This document shows, piece by piece, positions 24,917 to 36,569 of a stretch of 64,000 nt of DNA. The notes under the pieces are model-generated. The model worked only from the letters and a program-made list of their open reading frames with translations. It did no database searches and was not told the origin of the DNA. The translations under genes and the position numbers were made by a program. Numbering within the stretch: position 1 is the first letter of the stretch; every line of letters starts with the position of its first letter. Origin of the DNA: Lytechinus variegatus (lineage: Eukaryota; Echinodermata; Echinoidea; Temnopleuroida; Toxopneustidae); assembly GCF_018143015.1 (NCBI RefSeq), contig NC_054743.1:31583934-31647933 (forward strand). The letters are read 5' to 3'.

Positions 24917-25134
24917 GGTGACACGACCTTTGTTCCGGCGACAGTTGCTCTGGGCTTTATTTCGTCTAAGATATCGGGTTAGGATTAGAATTATAATAAG
25001 CTTTTATGTTAGGTTTAGGGTAGGGTATACCGGTAGTCACCAGTGTTAAATCCAGGGTTGTGGTTGGTCATTCCATTAGTGTGTAGAATTTACAGCTGAG
25101 CAATTGTCGCCAGAGCAAATGTCATGATAGAACC
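24917..25134 (+). mobile_element. MITE family M12, copy 1
   Basis: The left arm GTTCCGGCGACAGTTGCTC pairs with GAGCAATTGTCGCCAGAGCA at the right. The middle contains telomere-like strings (GGGTTAGGATTAG, TTAGGTTTAGGGTAGGG). A second, inverted copy lies at 55579-55796. Confidence 0.75.
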
Positions 25135-25141
25135 ATGCATG

Positions 25142-25391
25142 TACACTGTAAAAACTGTGGTGTTAAAAACTGACACCAATTGGTGTTAATAGAGGACCAC
25201 ACCCTGAGGTGTTAAAATTACACCCCAAAGATTGAACATACCACCAAAGAGTGTTAATGTAACAACCAAAGGTGTTGTAATAACACCTACATGTAAAGGT
25301 ATAAAACTAACACCACCAATTTAACACCGGTTTAAAATAACTGGTGTGGTCCTCTATGTACACCGGTTAACACCACAGTTTTTGCTGTGTA
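25142..25391. mobile_element. MITE family M11, rich in GGTGTTA units
   Basis: The left tip TACACTGTAAAAACTGTGGT is nearly the exact inverse of the right tip ACCACAGTTTTTGCTGTGTA. Between them the motif GGTGTTA or its complement TAACACC recurs about ten times in both orientations. An inner pair, AGAGGACCACACC and GGTGTGGTCCTCT, forms a second stem. 250 bp, noncoding. Confidence 0.8.
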
Positions 25392-25691
25392 CCATCAGTC
25401 AGTTTGGAGACGACTTCCTTGGTGTGACTGTAACGGTTGTCGCTGCATTGTCCTGCAATGACCTTGCTGAACCCTTTGAACTCTATTGTTCTCTATTCAA
25501 GACCATGTGTTTGTTGATACAAGTCTTTTACCTGGTAGATAGATTGCATTCATCTATCAAGTTGGATGGAATGCTGGTGGAGGTGTAGAAGGTGTACCCA
25601 ATTCCAATCAGCAGTTTGAAATGTACTGAAAAGCGGAGCATTCCTGAAATTATTACAATCACCTACAGAATATTCAGTCATAAGTTTGAAT

Positions 25692-25768
25692 GGTGAAATG
25701 CACAGTTAGATGAGTTACATGTATTTCAAACTTTGAAATAACTCATCTACATGTAACTGCATTTCACC
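25692..25768. repeat. Short imperfect palindrome
   Basis: GGTGAAATGCACAGTTAGAT at the left returns as the complement near the right (ACTGCATTTCACC), with a TTTCAAA/TTTGAAA centre. The stem is about 35 bp with a few gaps. Confidence 0.6.
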
Positions 25769-25912
25769 AAATTTTCAAAGCTGCATGAAGGAATAACAGA
25801 TTAACCGTAAGAATATGGTTATACTGGTCATCGAGATCATTTAATTTGACTGCATGTTATCTCCTTCCCTTTTCGATACCCCCCTCATTACGTAGTGTGT
25901 CCAGAGTGTTTA

Positions 25913-26514
25913 TTAAAGGGATGCTCCAGGCTGAAAATGAATATTTTTTTATCTAAATGAATGGAGTAAAATTCACAGAGCAAAATGCTGAAAATTTCAT
26001 CAAAATCTGATAACAAATAGCGAAGTTATTCGATTTTAAAGTTAAGCAATATTTTGTGAAAACAGTGATATGCACATCGTAATGAATATTCATTAGGTGG
26101 GCTGATGTCACATCCCCACCTTCCCTTTTCTTATGTTATTGCTTGAAATCATAATCCTTTCATTACTTCGTACATGTGTGAATGATATGTCTCCCTTCTA
26201 ATGAAATAAGTTGCAGCAATGAATATCTAATGCCCTTAATCAGTTTTTAATCCAATGTTTTAATTTTTTTGATGAAAACATTTTAATAAACCCAATTTCA
26301 TATAATTAAAAACAAAAGAACAAGTGGGAATATGATATCATCAATTCATTGAATATTCATAAAGACAAGCCTAGAACTATTTCGAAATAACGCAAAACTT
26401 TAAAATGTCATAACTTTGTTATTCCTTGTCGGATTTTGATCAAGTTTTCAATGTTATGTTTGTCTGAATTTCTTTATCTGTTGAAATCATATTATCCTCA
26501 GCCTGGAGTACCCC
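25913..26514. mobile_element. MITE family M3
   Basis: The left tip TTAAAGGGATGCTCCAGGCT pairs with the right tip AGCCTGGAGTACCCC. Internally, AATTTCATCAAAATCTGATA on the left returns as TCGGATTTTGATCAAGTTTT on the right. The subterminal TTCATCAAAATC block is shared with family M2, so the two are probably related. About 602 bp, no transposase. Confidence 0.8.
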
Positions 26515-26517
26515 ATT

Positions 26518-27490
26518 ATCTAACATCCATGAAGCCTATCAAAAAAGAATCCCATGCTTACTTGTATCTACATTAATTAAGCACATAGAATGAATAAATT
26601 GTTAGTATTTGGTTGACTTGGTAGCCATTTTTTGTAAGATCCTAATTGAATTAAATGCATGTGATCATTACCACAACCTCAAGTTATTTCAAACCCCTTA
26701 TCAGAGGTCACCATATGTTGAGTTATTGACTATTTTTTTTTGGGGGGGGGGGGTGGTAAAGAGAGGAGGGGGGAGATGAAAAATTATTTGTTTTAGTGAT
26801 CTGAGACCCTCTTAAATTGTATACTATGCTCAGACAAAATAAATTGATTCATACATTGTAAGTGAAGCATATATCTCCATCCTATACACATTTGGTAGCT
26901 TTTTGAAATTCATCCAGCAAGCTAGCCGTATCAAGAGCTTCATGAATCCATTCTTTTTTCCCTCGAAGATGACGATACCCTGTTTGCTGAACTCTTCTTT
27001 AAGTTTAAATCTGATGCGGAGTGACAAGTGCCAAATTAGATTTCACAAATTTGGTTGGAGCTAATTTTCAATGTGTGTTGTTACCGCAGACACAATATAC
27101 GGGAGCAGCTCTCGATGCCTGCTTGTAATGATGATTGTCTTTCCTGAAAATAAAAGGAGAACTGTTTCTTTCCCGCCTCGTGCCGTTTGTGATATTGATG
27201 TCGCCATGTCAGGAGAGGCGTGTCAAATTGAATTGGATCTGTTACTAGGATGCATAACGGGTAATGGCATGTATTATGACAGTTCTGGAGCGAGGGTAGA
27301 AAATTTGTGTAAATTTGTATGAGGGAAAGAAAGAAAGCCTTACGCATTTGATAAAATGATAAATTGATGTTATGATTAAATAAGAAATGTATAGGCCTAT
27401 GGCTAATGAAGATTTGTGCACCACTTACTGAAGTACGTGTTTGCTCCATAGTTTTTGTACATGTGTACATCTACAGTATGTCTCTTGAGG
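26518..27490. other. Intron stretch, nothing recognised
   Basis: A T/G homopolymer block lies near 26732-26754. Frames of 65-129 codons on both strands lack family resemblance. Confidence 0.4.
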
Positions 27491-27494
27491 TGTT

Positions 27495-27950
27495 TGTCTA
27501 TGACCGTCCTACATGTAATTCGGTAAATTGCCAATTCGTCTACTCCCATCTCGTCCACGTACCACATGGTCTACTTTCATTTAGTTTCATGCCATTCCGT
27601 CCATTGACATTTCGCCTAACAACCATTTGGACCCATACCCATTTGGTACAATCATCACTTCGTCTAATCACCATTTCGTCTACGACCATTTCGTCTCATA
27701 ACCAGTTGGTCTAATATCCCCTTCATTTTCATTCATTTTCCACAATTAACACTTAGTCCAATTGGACCAAGACTAAATGGCTATTGGACCAAGTGGTATA
27801 TAGACTAAATGGCTATTGGACCAACTGGTTATTAGATGAAATGGTGAGTGGACGAATTGGCAATTAGACCATGTGGTGAGTGGACGAACTGATGGTACAT
27901 GTACTAGATGAGTTGGCAACTGGACGAATTGGCATTAGAAGAATTGAAAA
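27495..27950. repeat. Large palindrome built of degenerate ~20 bp units
   Basis: The left half contains about ten variants of the unit ACCATTTCGTCTAATRACCA (CCATTTCGTCTA, CCAGTTGGTCTAA, GCCAATTCGTCTAC). The right half contains the complement (TAGACTAAATGGCTATTGGA, GGACGAATTGGCAATTAGA). The switch is near 27725-27745. This is an inverted repeat whose arms are minisatellites, the architecture known for foldback elements and for sea urchin TU elements. No flanking duplication was identified. Confidence 0.75.
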
Positions 27951-28095
27951 TGATAATAATGATATAGGTATATTTACCCAGGGAAGCCGCTTCAGTTTCG
28001 AAAATTGTTCTCCCAGCACGCCCTGCTATTATTATTACCCCGGCTTTAGCTTGGCTGCCTAGGCGGTCAAAGCATTCAATAAACCCCTTATTCAT
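27951..28095 (-). mobile_element. SINE 3' fragment, minus strand
   Basis: TATTATTATTACCCCGGCTTTAGCTTGGCTGC followed by GGCGGTCAAAGC matches the middle-to-3' part of the SINE at 62859-63166. The tRNA-like head is missing. Confidence 0.5.
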
Positions 28096-28215
28096 GCTGA
28101 AATAGGAAAATACATGTACTGTTTAACATGTTTTACATTGTATTCTTTATAAAACTGAAGAAATACAATGTACAATTTATTGTAGATGTGAGGGTACATG
28201 TAGATGGTGTCTATA

Positions 28216-28688
28216 GGCGGTTTCAAACCGCCTCGATCACAAGAATCCCCGTTAAATTACGAGAACTTTTTAAGGCTAAAAAATACCCGTTAATTATTCC
28301 TGCATTCACACCGCCCCGAAACACATCCTTCGGGATAAGTTCCCGAAGTTACGAGCATGCGCAATGTGGTCTGATAAGCAGGCAAGGCGCGAGATTCAAA
28401 ATCACTAGCCCAACAGCCACCCACGCCGTCGCGCCCAACGACACGCTGGGCTAAAAGTTCCCGTAATTTGCTTTCACATCGCCAAAATACCTGCGACCTT
28501 GGAAAAATCCCCACGAAAGTTCTCGTAATTTCGCCAAGTACCTACTATCTAGCGGGTATTTTCTTTCGGGGAAATTACGCGTAGTTTGCTTTCACATTAC
28601 CAAAATACCTGGTATTTTCTGATCGGGGTAAATTTCCCGATCAGAGAATACCTGGAACTGGCGAACTTCGAGGCGGTCTGAAACCACC
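28216..28688 (+). mobile_element. MITE family M1, copy 3
   Basis: Tips GGCGGTTTCAAACCGCCTC and GAGGCGGTCTGAAACCACC, 473 bp, flanked by TA. The subterminal hairpin around GATCGGGGTAAATTTCCCGATC (28621-28642) is intact. Very similar to the copy at 19794, in opposite orientation. Confidence 0.9.
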
Positions 28689-28953
28689 TAATGTGTGTGT
28701 GTGTGAAATGCTAGGCTTTATCATCTTTGTGAACATGTTACATACATGTCATTGAACAAAAGATGAACTTGCATTACTATATGAATTCATGCACAATATG
28801 GATCTTCCTTCCAGAAAATTGATAGATATTTATGAATAATGTATGATTTAACATAATCCGTTATTAAAGCCCCCCACTAAAGCTCCCCTCTGCATCTTAT
28901 AATGTACAAGGAGCTTCTGCTTGTCATTTGTTGAAAAGAAGTTATTTAATCTA

Positions 28954-29118
28954 ATACCTTGGTCACATTTGTTCTATGGCGGCCATACGGCGAGTCGAAA
29001 CCAGCCGTTTTAACATTTTTTTGTACCAGCTACATGTCGGTGGTTAAAATAAAAATGAATAAAACAACTGTTTCCGACTCGCCGTATGGCCGCCGTAGAG
29101 CAAATGTGACCATGGTAT
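28954..29118. mobile_element. MITE family M10
   Basis: ATACCTTGGTCACATTTGTT at the left is mirrored by CAAATGTGACCATGGTAT at the right. The stem continues through GGCGGCCATACGGCGAGTCG, giving arms of about 48 bp in a 165 bp element. The whole unit could fold into one hairpin. Confidence 0.85.
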
Positions 29119-29119
29119 A

Positions 29120-31370
29120 AAGAGCAGGGTTTCGTTCCTGGAATTTGCCTTGGAAATGGGCAAGTTTTATTCAAGCTGTTTCTGGGGGGAAGTGTGAAAT
29201 GTTATTTTGTCCAAACATCCTGAAAATTCATGAGGGTTTTGAGTCATGCTGTCCGATTATTCTCGGGAGAGGGGAGAAAAATTGGCCTGTTTGCGTATGA
29301 TTGGGTTATGAATGATTAATGTAGTGTTGAGGAGAGCGCTGCGTAAAGGTGCCGTATGGGTGTACTTGGGTAGGAAACATGTGCGCCTTACATTGTACAT
29401 GGAGGCCATGGCGAGATGAGAGCTGGAGGTGGATCTACATGTAGGTCGACTTGAAGAAGGGATGAGTGTGGAATTTTGAGGAAACTTTCGTTTATAGAAT
29501 GATGTTAGGATTTAGGGACAACCAACACTAAATGCGTACATAAAAATGGCAGCCATATCAAAGACTAAGTTAAGAAACACATTTACACAAGCAACAATTA
29601 ACTGGGAAGTAGCAATCAAATTACATGTACATGTAGTTGAAAAAACACTCCAAGCTACAGTGACAGTATTAAGTACAAATTATAAGAAAGTGGAAAAAAG
29701 AACCAAAAAATACACAGTGAGAGCACTAAAGAATGAAAACAAAACGGAACAAAATGATGGATTTTAGGTTGATCGCAACATCAATCAACAAAAATAGAAC
29801 AGCAGCAAAAATAATGTAATTGTATTTTTGCTGCTTATTTTTTTGTTACATGTATATTGATTCGATGATTGTAAACCTTTGAAAATCAATAAAACATATA
29901 AAAAAATAATAATGTAATTGTACAAGTATAATGGAGTTGAGACGTCAGAATAATATAATCAGGTTCATCTTGACATTATTAAAGTGATGACTTAGATGTG
30001 TATCCATGTATTCCCCAACATCCCTCAAAATGGACAACAGCAAAGTGACAATGACAATAACAGAGGCATCATTCTTATGATAGTCAATTTTGTAAGAAGC
30101 AATTAATTGAATAGGTGTGAGTGTTCAGTGTCAAATCTCATTAGTTTGACCTTATTATTTACACCAAACACACCTGGCCTTTTATTAATAAAACACCATT
30201 CAAATTGAACCCTCACCCCAAAAACATTTAAAGGGCGTTTGGTAATCATATAGCAGACAAATGAACTTACATATTTGGGTATATACATACATATATATAC
30301 TTGTAGCCTTATGTACTAGTATACTGGAAGGCTTGGGTCTACACTTTTATCTAGCATGCATTCAAAATATGTGTATTACTTTGGGTGAGACAATGATAAT
30401 ATGCAATTGCAACATTTATTATATTTTATATAACGCTTTACATATGTTTCTTAGTGCTGCGTACCCTTACTCTGGCTATCCTGATTCCGATCAAGATATT
30501 GTGCATTAACTTTTTACAATCTTAATTCCATCAATATTCATAAATTCATATTTTGTAAAATAATTTGAATTCCCATCAATATTCAAGATTTCCATATTTT
30601 CCATATTTTGTTAAAAATAATTTGTACATTCACATTGCCAATGTTTATGTATACTCTGAATGCAGGGTATATAAATTGAGCGGTTACAAGAACCCCGATG
30701 TGATGTGTTACTCTTAAACAAGACATTCAGTAAACGTCAGCTGTCTGATTCCATTGGATTATAACTTTCCAAATTATTTGTCCCAGATAGGAGGTTGACC
30801 TCTCCATGTGTGACAAAACCGCCTCCAAACATCTGCCTACACATGTATCTTTCAAGTTTGGCTTGGATGCATGTTGTCTATTGTAAAACGAGCCGTAAAG
30901 TTCCACATACCAGGTCCTGTGCATGTAATTTGAAAGGAATCACTTTTGGTTAGTACCATATTGGTTGTTGTTTTGTGGTTTGGTCAATAGATTGCTTCAA
31001 AGGCCAAGAAACAGTACACAATAAAAAACTTATTTTTTCAAATATAACCGCAATAATCATATAGGACAGTCTCTCCTTTGACATGCATGTACATGTAGGG
31101 AGTTAATTATTTGAAATACATGTATACAGTAGAGATACAGGTATGCCATTTGGACAAAACATTGTTCTGCCTAAGTACACTTTAAAAAAATACCGTCATC
31201 CAAAATTGAGATGAGAAGTTCAACACTTCATCAGTGATGAAATAACACATTTCATATCAGCATTGTCTATCATGCTGGTCAGTCAACCAAGTTCATTCAA
31301 CTATTCCTCATTATACTGTGACCTTCACTTTAATTTGATGGCGATGGTATTGGTGAAAAAACACATCAAA
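29120..31370. other. Intron stretch, nothing firmly recognised
   Basis: A 73-codon A-rich frame at 29546-29767 is followed by AATAAA (29888) and an A-run, which could be a retroposed end, but the frame matches nothing I know. The rest is AT-rich. Confidence 0.35.
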
Positions 31371-31373
31371 AAA

Positions 31374-31415
31374 GAAAACTGACTATATCGCATGACTGCG
31401 ATATCATCAGTTTTC
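31374..31415. repeat. Near-perfect small hairpin
   Basis: GAAAACTGA and TATATCGCA pair with TGCGATAT and TCAGTTTTC around a TGAC loop, with one small mismatch. 42 nt. Confidence 0.7.
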
Positions 31416-32578
31416 TGTGCCGAGTTACATGGAAGCATCTTATGAATTTTCATGTCGGACATCGGGATATATTATATCTGGTTATGCTCGACGGAGGATC
31501 CGATTAAATCATGTGTTATCACACAATTAAATCAACGCCTTAGCAAAACATCACTAAATCCCACCACGCGATCTTGCAAAATGTGAAGAAAAAGGGGGAA
31601 GGGCTCCTTCTGATGAGGAAGCCAAGATTGCATACCAACCATGGAAAGATATGGAGCCTCTGGCAATTATTTGTGCTATGCGCATCACCACAGCATGGCG
31701 AAATCCTGCGCTTAGTCCCACTATATTGTTTTTATTGTTTGTGAAATTGCTTGTCTGTGTAATACGAGTGGGGTGCCAATTATACCAGGAACTGTCATCC
31801 AAGGGATTTGCTGGTCGAGACCGACCAACCGCTGGTGTAGTGTTCTGACAAACGCTACCGACTGACGAAAACTTATGGAGGAGTAATGAGGGGGAAGGAT
31901 AGGAAAAGTGTAACAGTCAACTGAAATAAGTTGAGATAAAGGGGATGAGTGAATGACGATTGAACTAAGTGCCTCTTTAATTGGGTTCTGCCAAATGCAG
32001 TTAGCCTAAACATAAACGTATCGGACAGTTCTGAAAGAAAGATTGCTTTCAACAACACTCTTGTCTGAATCATGTTGGTCATCTGTATTAAGTTGACATG
32101 GATGTTCCATTTTGTATCCTGGCTCCTGCATGCTCCACCACATAAGACAGAGTTTTTTTTGTTTTTTTTTAATAATTCTTTGGGCCTGATGTTGCCATCA
32201 TTTAAGATGATGAAAAGTGGCCCATGACTGCCACATAATAAACCATAATTAGATAATAAACCATAATTAAATAACAAGTGGACTCCATGTCAAAAGTTTA
32301 CCCGATCAGCCTTCAGGATTTTATAGAGATTCAAGATACTCCCCATTAGCACTTGTAAGTGACAGAGATGCCAAGTTCAAAGACCAGCTATGCGTGAGAT
32401 TTTCTGTGAATCTGAGTCAGATCACAGACATTGTGTACAATGTATATGGGGATAGGGTGTGATAGTTGTGTGAGACAGAGATTTGAGGGGATGAACAAGA
32501 GTCCAAAATGCTTGAGTCTCACGCATAATGCGTGAGACTTGGTAGCTCTGAAGTGATAGGATTCTTCTTCGAGCTAGG

Positions 32579-32757
32579 TGGGTGTTTCATAAAGCTGTTT
32601 GTAAGTTAAGAGCGACTTTAAGAATAACTGGTGTACCTTTCTTACGTGCTAAATAGTCACCAATGAACATTTAATGGTGAATAAAATATACCACAAGAAG
32701 GGATCACCAGCCGTTCTTAAAGTCACTCTTAACTTACCAACAGCTTTATGAAATGGC
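32579..32757. mobile_element. MITE family M9, copy 1
   Basis: GGTGTTTCATAAAGCTGTTT at the left returns at the right as CAGCTTTATGAAATGGCC. The arms are about 53 bp, covering GTAAGTTAAGAGCGACTTTA. About 179 bp. A diverged copy lies at 39822-40008. Confidence 0.85.
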
Positions 32758-32844
32758 CCCCTGGGAATTGACCATGGATGGTGTGCACTTGGGCTTCTTA
32801 TTCGAATAGTGTATGAAAATTGCCAGTTGTATTTTCTGATGCGT

Positions 32845-33012
32845 GCTGTTATTATTACTCCAGTTTTAATTCGATTTGCTGCTTCTAGTACTCTCTGCAC
32901 TCAAGGAAAATCTTGCTGGGTCCCCATTTACATGTACATCACCCGGGTTGAGTGCAGCACAAGTAAATCACTTGCTGAACCTGCCAGGCACCCATTTACC
33001 TCACCTCTCATA
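32845..33012 (-). mobile_element. Decayed SINE fragment, minus strand
   Basis: CACCCGGGTTGAGTGCAGCA and CCATTTACCTCACC match the body of the SINEs at 43448 and 62859 on the same strand. CCATTTAC occurs twice, suggesting two overlapping insertions or an internal duplication. Confidence 0.55.
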
Positions 33013-33130
33013 CCAATTCAAATGTGCAACCACCAAGTTTTTATTTTCATTCATGCAATTAAAATTTGCCAATGTAAAGTCATTCTTGTTGGCAAACTAG
33101 CTAATGTAACTGGACATAGCTATTGTAACC

Positions 33131-33300
33131 TAGTGTGCAGGCACAGACCCTGATTGAGACTTTGATCAGCAAGTGTGTCTCCATGCAAAGACTAGCACAT
33201 ACAAAACTTGCTGTATCAATGAGGGCCTTCAGTACACAAGGCATGAGTAGGCTGCACATTCAGACCCTTAACTCGACTGAAGGGTTTGTACAGCAGACTA
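33131..33300 (+). mobile_element. MITE family M13, copy 1
   Basis: Begins TAGTGTGCAGGCACAGACCC and ends CAGCAGACTA, so the tips are short inverted repeats (TAGTCTGC consensus). The interior, including TGTGTCTCCATGCAAAGACT, is repeated closely at 38307-38478 in the same orientation. Confidence 0.8.
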
Positions 33301-33303
33301 ATT

Positions 33304-34130
33304 GCAACCAGGGCTGTGGAACACAAAAAAGGAGATTCATTGCAAACATAATTAGGATGGCTGATTCAATTTACTGTTTAAATGCTCATTGAATTAAAAA
33401 TACCCACCATCAGCCAACCAGAATCACTGTTTCAAGTTTGTGATTGACTGCAATGTTGGGGGGCCTTGGTGATTCCTGTATGTATACCAATGGAAATGAG
33501 TAAATAAGTCAGGTTAATTCTCATCACGCAATGATGTTCTTCTGGTATTCTTTGGATTAACACTCTGTATTCTGTCCTTTAATCCTCCGTGCTACAATAT
33601 CCTTGAGTCCCATCCATCTGCCTGCAATGGTAATGATTTCAAGGGGTATGGTTCCCAGCTTCCGTTCAGTATTGTCTCTCTGAGGCGCATCGATGCCTTG
33701 ATGTCGGGCTTCATCACTGACAATTTAATTAAACCTCGCTTCTCTTTTGCTGACACGAGAGCCGTGACCTGCACCTTCAGTGTGTTTGCCATTCCGATAT
33801 ATATCTGTTGATCATCTCCTAGGTTTGTTTCGTGAGTAGAATGTAATCGCCCTTGTAGGCTAGAGGGGTATAGCGTGGAACCCGTTCAAAGACCTCGGGC
33901 TGGCATCTCTGGTAAGGTGTAAACTATGCCGGTGTCATGGCAGAGAGGAAATGCACTGAGTAGGTATCATGTTGAGTGTAATCGCTTGAGAACAGAGGAC
34001 ATGCATCAAGTAGTTCTATGATCAGAGCATGGCCCCCCCAAAATGCAGAGATATAAATTTACCAAAGATGCAATGCTTCAATCCCCAAATAAATATAATT
34101 CTAATGGAACAAATCATATGGTGTGCTATA
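33304..34130. other. Intron stretch of unique sequence
   Basis: No repeat ends. At 33590-33800 the composition is balanced, with a TTTAATTAAA homeodomain-like core; nothing proves function. Confidence 0.35.
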
Positions 34131-34137
34131 GTACATA

Positions 34138-34653
34138 TTGTACAACGCCTACTTAGCTTGTTGTACGCGATCAAATGGGAGGCTGAATGTCACACATTCG
34201 TACCGTTGCACACAAGACGTACCATCCAAAATGTACCGTTGCACGGCTTGAGGAGGTGACGTCACAATGCGATTTCATTGAATAAGATGACAATGCGCGT
34301 TAGCGTACAACCCGCTGGCTAAATGCGCAATGCTGTCCAAGATCATGTGCGCTTGTGAGCCCGGCTTGTGTGGGATTTTGCTTTTCGCTTTCAATATTTT
34401 TGCTCCTTTTTCATAGATTACTGGAGGGAAAAACTCTTCTTTTTTCATATTTTCGCTAGATTCCGAGGCGTTGTACAACACAAATAGCGAATATTCTTAT
34501 TCGTGCAATGGTGCGAGATTTCGCATTCGGTGAAAGAAAGAAACGCTCTATTCAACGAGGCTAACGCCTCGTTGAATAGAGCATCTTTCTTTCACCTCAT
34601 GCGAAATCTCGCACCATTGCACTCATGCCTATTCGCTATTTGTATACTACAAC
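34138..34653 (+). mobile_element. Foldback element M18, copy 1, with long stem
   Basis: The first part (34138-34482) starts TTGTACAACGCC and ends GGCGTTGTACAA, a 12-bp perfect inverted repeat. It is followed by a near-perfect palindrome at 34505-34620 with arms of about 57 bp. The outer stem is GCAATGGTGCGAGATTTCGC, the middle is GTGAAAGAAAGA and the inner stem is GCTCTATTCAACGAGGC around a TAAC loop. The arms extend weakly out to the CGCTATTTGTA motif at 34634. A second copy of the full composite, inverted, lies at 43774-44296, so both parts move or were duplicated together. A shared minus-strand frame begins MLYNASESSENMKK. Confidence 0.85.
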
Positions 34654-34654
34654 A

Positions 34655-36300
34655 TAAATGTGTACAATGTATGTGTGGTGTATTTGGTCTTACTTTGACC
34701 TTTAAAATAGTTGTGAAAGGGATTTCTTGTGTACAAAAAGTAAAATATGTTAATCATCCACACAATCACTAGAATATCATACTCTTTGCCCAGAAGATAC
34801 CAGATAAAGAGTAAGAAAGCCAGTAGCTTAATTTTCTTGCTGTATAGTTTCATAGATGCCTCTAATGAAAAATGAAATAAGTCAAATAACAGGTTCTAGC
34901 CGCCTGATCATAGGTGTGCACTTTTGTGGCAATGCTGGAAAAAAAAAATCTTCCATTTTGTGTTGACCAAGAATCGGTCCAAAAAACTGCCTCTGGCATT
35001 ATGACACTCAAGAGAAAATATAAGTGAGAGATGTATTTGGGATGTCATCCATGCCTTGATTATTGTACATGTAGGACCTGACCTAGTAACAAGGGAAAGT
35101 CAAACATCCCGAGATAAACTCCATCGACTTCTGCTTCATCATAGAGATCCATTAGGAGAAGTCGGGACTCATTTCCTCCCTACATGCACAGGAACAAGGA
35201 TCGATGGCGGACATTTCCTCTTGACTGAAGAAGACATGGCTCCAGACTTTGTTATTTGGTTGGACTGAAAAGCGACATTAAAGATTCGTTCATTCTTGAT
35301 TTATTCAGAATTTTTTTTTCAATAGACCTCCAGAGCTGGTCACCCTGATAGTTTTGTGTCAAGGCAAGGTAACGATTAGCAAAGCATCGCTACTTTTTGT
35401 ATTTTAATTGAGTGAGCAGTTGGTGTTTTTTTTTCAGGCTGGTGTCGTTACATGTTTTCGTCACCCCTTTAGAACTTCAAGGGAAAGACAGTGAAGATAG
35501 AGGAGTGAAGCAGGATAGAAATAAAGGAAGGGGGAAGGGGAAAGTGGGTGATTTTTTTGTGGGGGGGGGGGAGAATGTGGGTAATTTTTTTTTTGTGGGG
35601 GAGGGGGGGTGGGGTAGGGATTAAGTAGAAAGGGGGAAGGTAAACTAAGACAGAGGGTGAGACAGATTGGGGAGGGGCACTGATGGAGAGGGGAGAAGAT
35701 GGGAGGATGAAGGGGAAGGATATATGGGAAGAGGTAGGAATAGAAGGAAGAATTGGGAGGGATGATGACAAAGAGAAGGGAGCCAGTAATGGTTAGGGCA
35801 AGATAAAGTGGAGGTAGGCCTATATGTATGTGGTGCATGGTAGGAGAGAAGAAGAGAAAGTGCTAGGTAAGAGCGGCAGTGAGAAAAAGTGGTATGGAAA
35901 GATTGAACAAGTAAGAAGGCAAGAAAGAACCAGAACATAAGAGAGATGAGGTGTTGTAGACAGAAATGTACAGATAATTAAAAGAGAAATTTATAACAGA
36001 GAGAGGGGAATATGAAAAAAAATGAATTATTGATGTAGTTCGGGAACGAAAGGAAGCATCAAACGCGTGATGATGAAGTCAACAGAGAATACGTAGGTAG
36101 GGATTCAGGAAACATGATTGTGTAGCCAAGATCTGTCGGAGTCTTGAGACATGATGGATCAAATGATCATAGCGCAGGTGAATTTATGATATCATTTGCA
36201 GGGATTTCACCTGTCAGGCTCAAGACGCACTGTAGGTTGCGAAATAGATTGCCAGGATTTGGTTTCAGCTCCTGTGTTCACACGCAAACTAAGGAGTGTC
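34655..36300. other. Intron stretch with a long purine-rich strand
   Basis: From about 35480 to 35940 the plus strand is almost all G and A (GGGGAAGG-type), broken by two short T-runs and G-runs. No gene or mobile element recognised elsewhere in the interval. Confidence 0.5.
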
Positions 36301-36303
36301 ACA

Positions 36304-36567
36304 GCAGGGCTGTCGCCAGGGGGGGGGTGCGGAGGGTGCGAACGCACCCCCCCTTCAGAACAAAAAAAAAAAAAAAAAAAAGACACACAGACACCGAAAC
36401 TGCATTGAGGAACAATAGGCATGTTGACCAGTATGTACTTTCTATATCCATTCTGGCTGGCGGGCTATATAACTGCATGAAATTGAGTTAATACGTTGTT
36501 TTTTGTGTTTTTGTGTTTTTTTTTTCATAAAAAGCACCCCCCTAGAAAAAAGCTCGTGACGGCCCTG
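36304..36567. mobile_element. MITE M17 (GC-tipped)
   Basis: The left tip CAGGGCTGTCGCCAGGGGGG is an imperfect inverse of the right tip AGCTCGTGACGGCCCTG. A paired GGTGCG/CGCACC stem follows the left tip, and there is an A19 run at 36362-36380. Noncoding. Confidence 0.6.
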
Positions 36568-36569
36568 CG

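Noticed and set aside
35461..35938. Proline/serine-rich minus-strand ORFs of 97-125 codons
   Set aside because: They are the translation of a purine-rich repeat strand in several frames, not protein-coding sequence.
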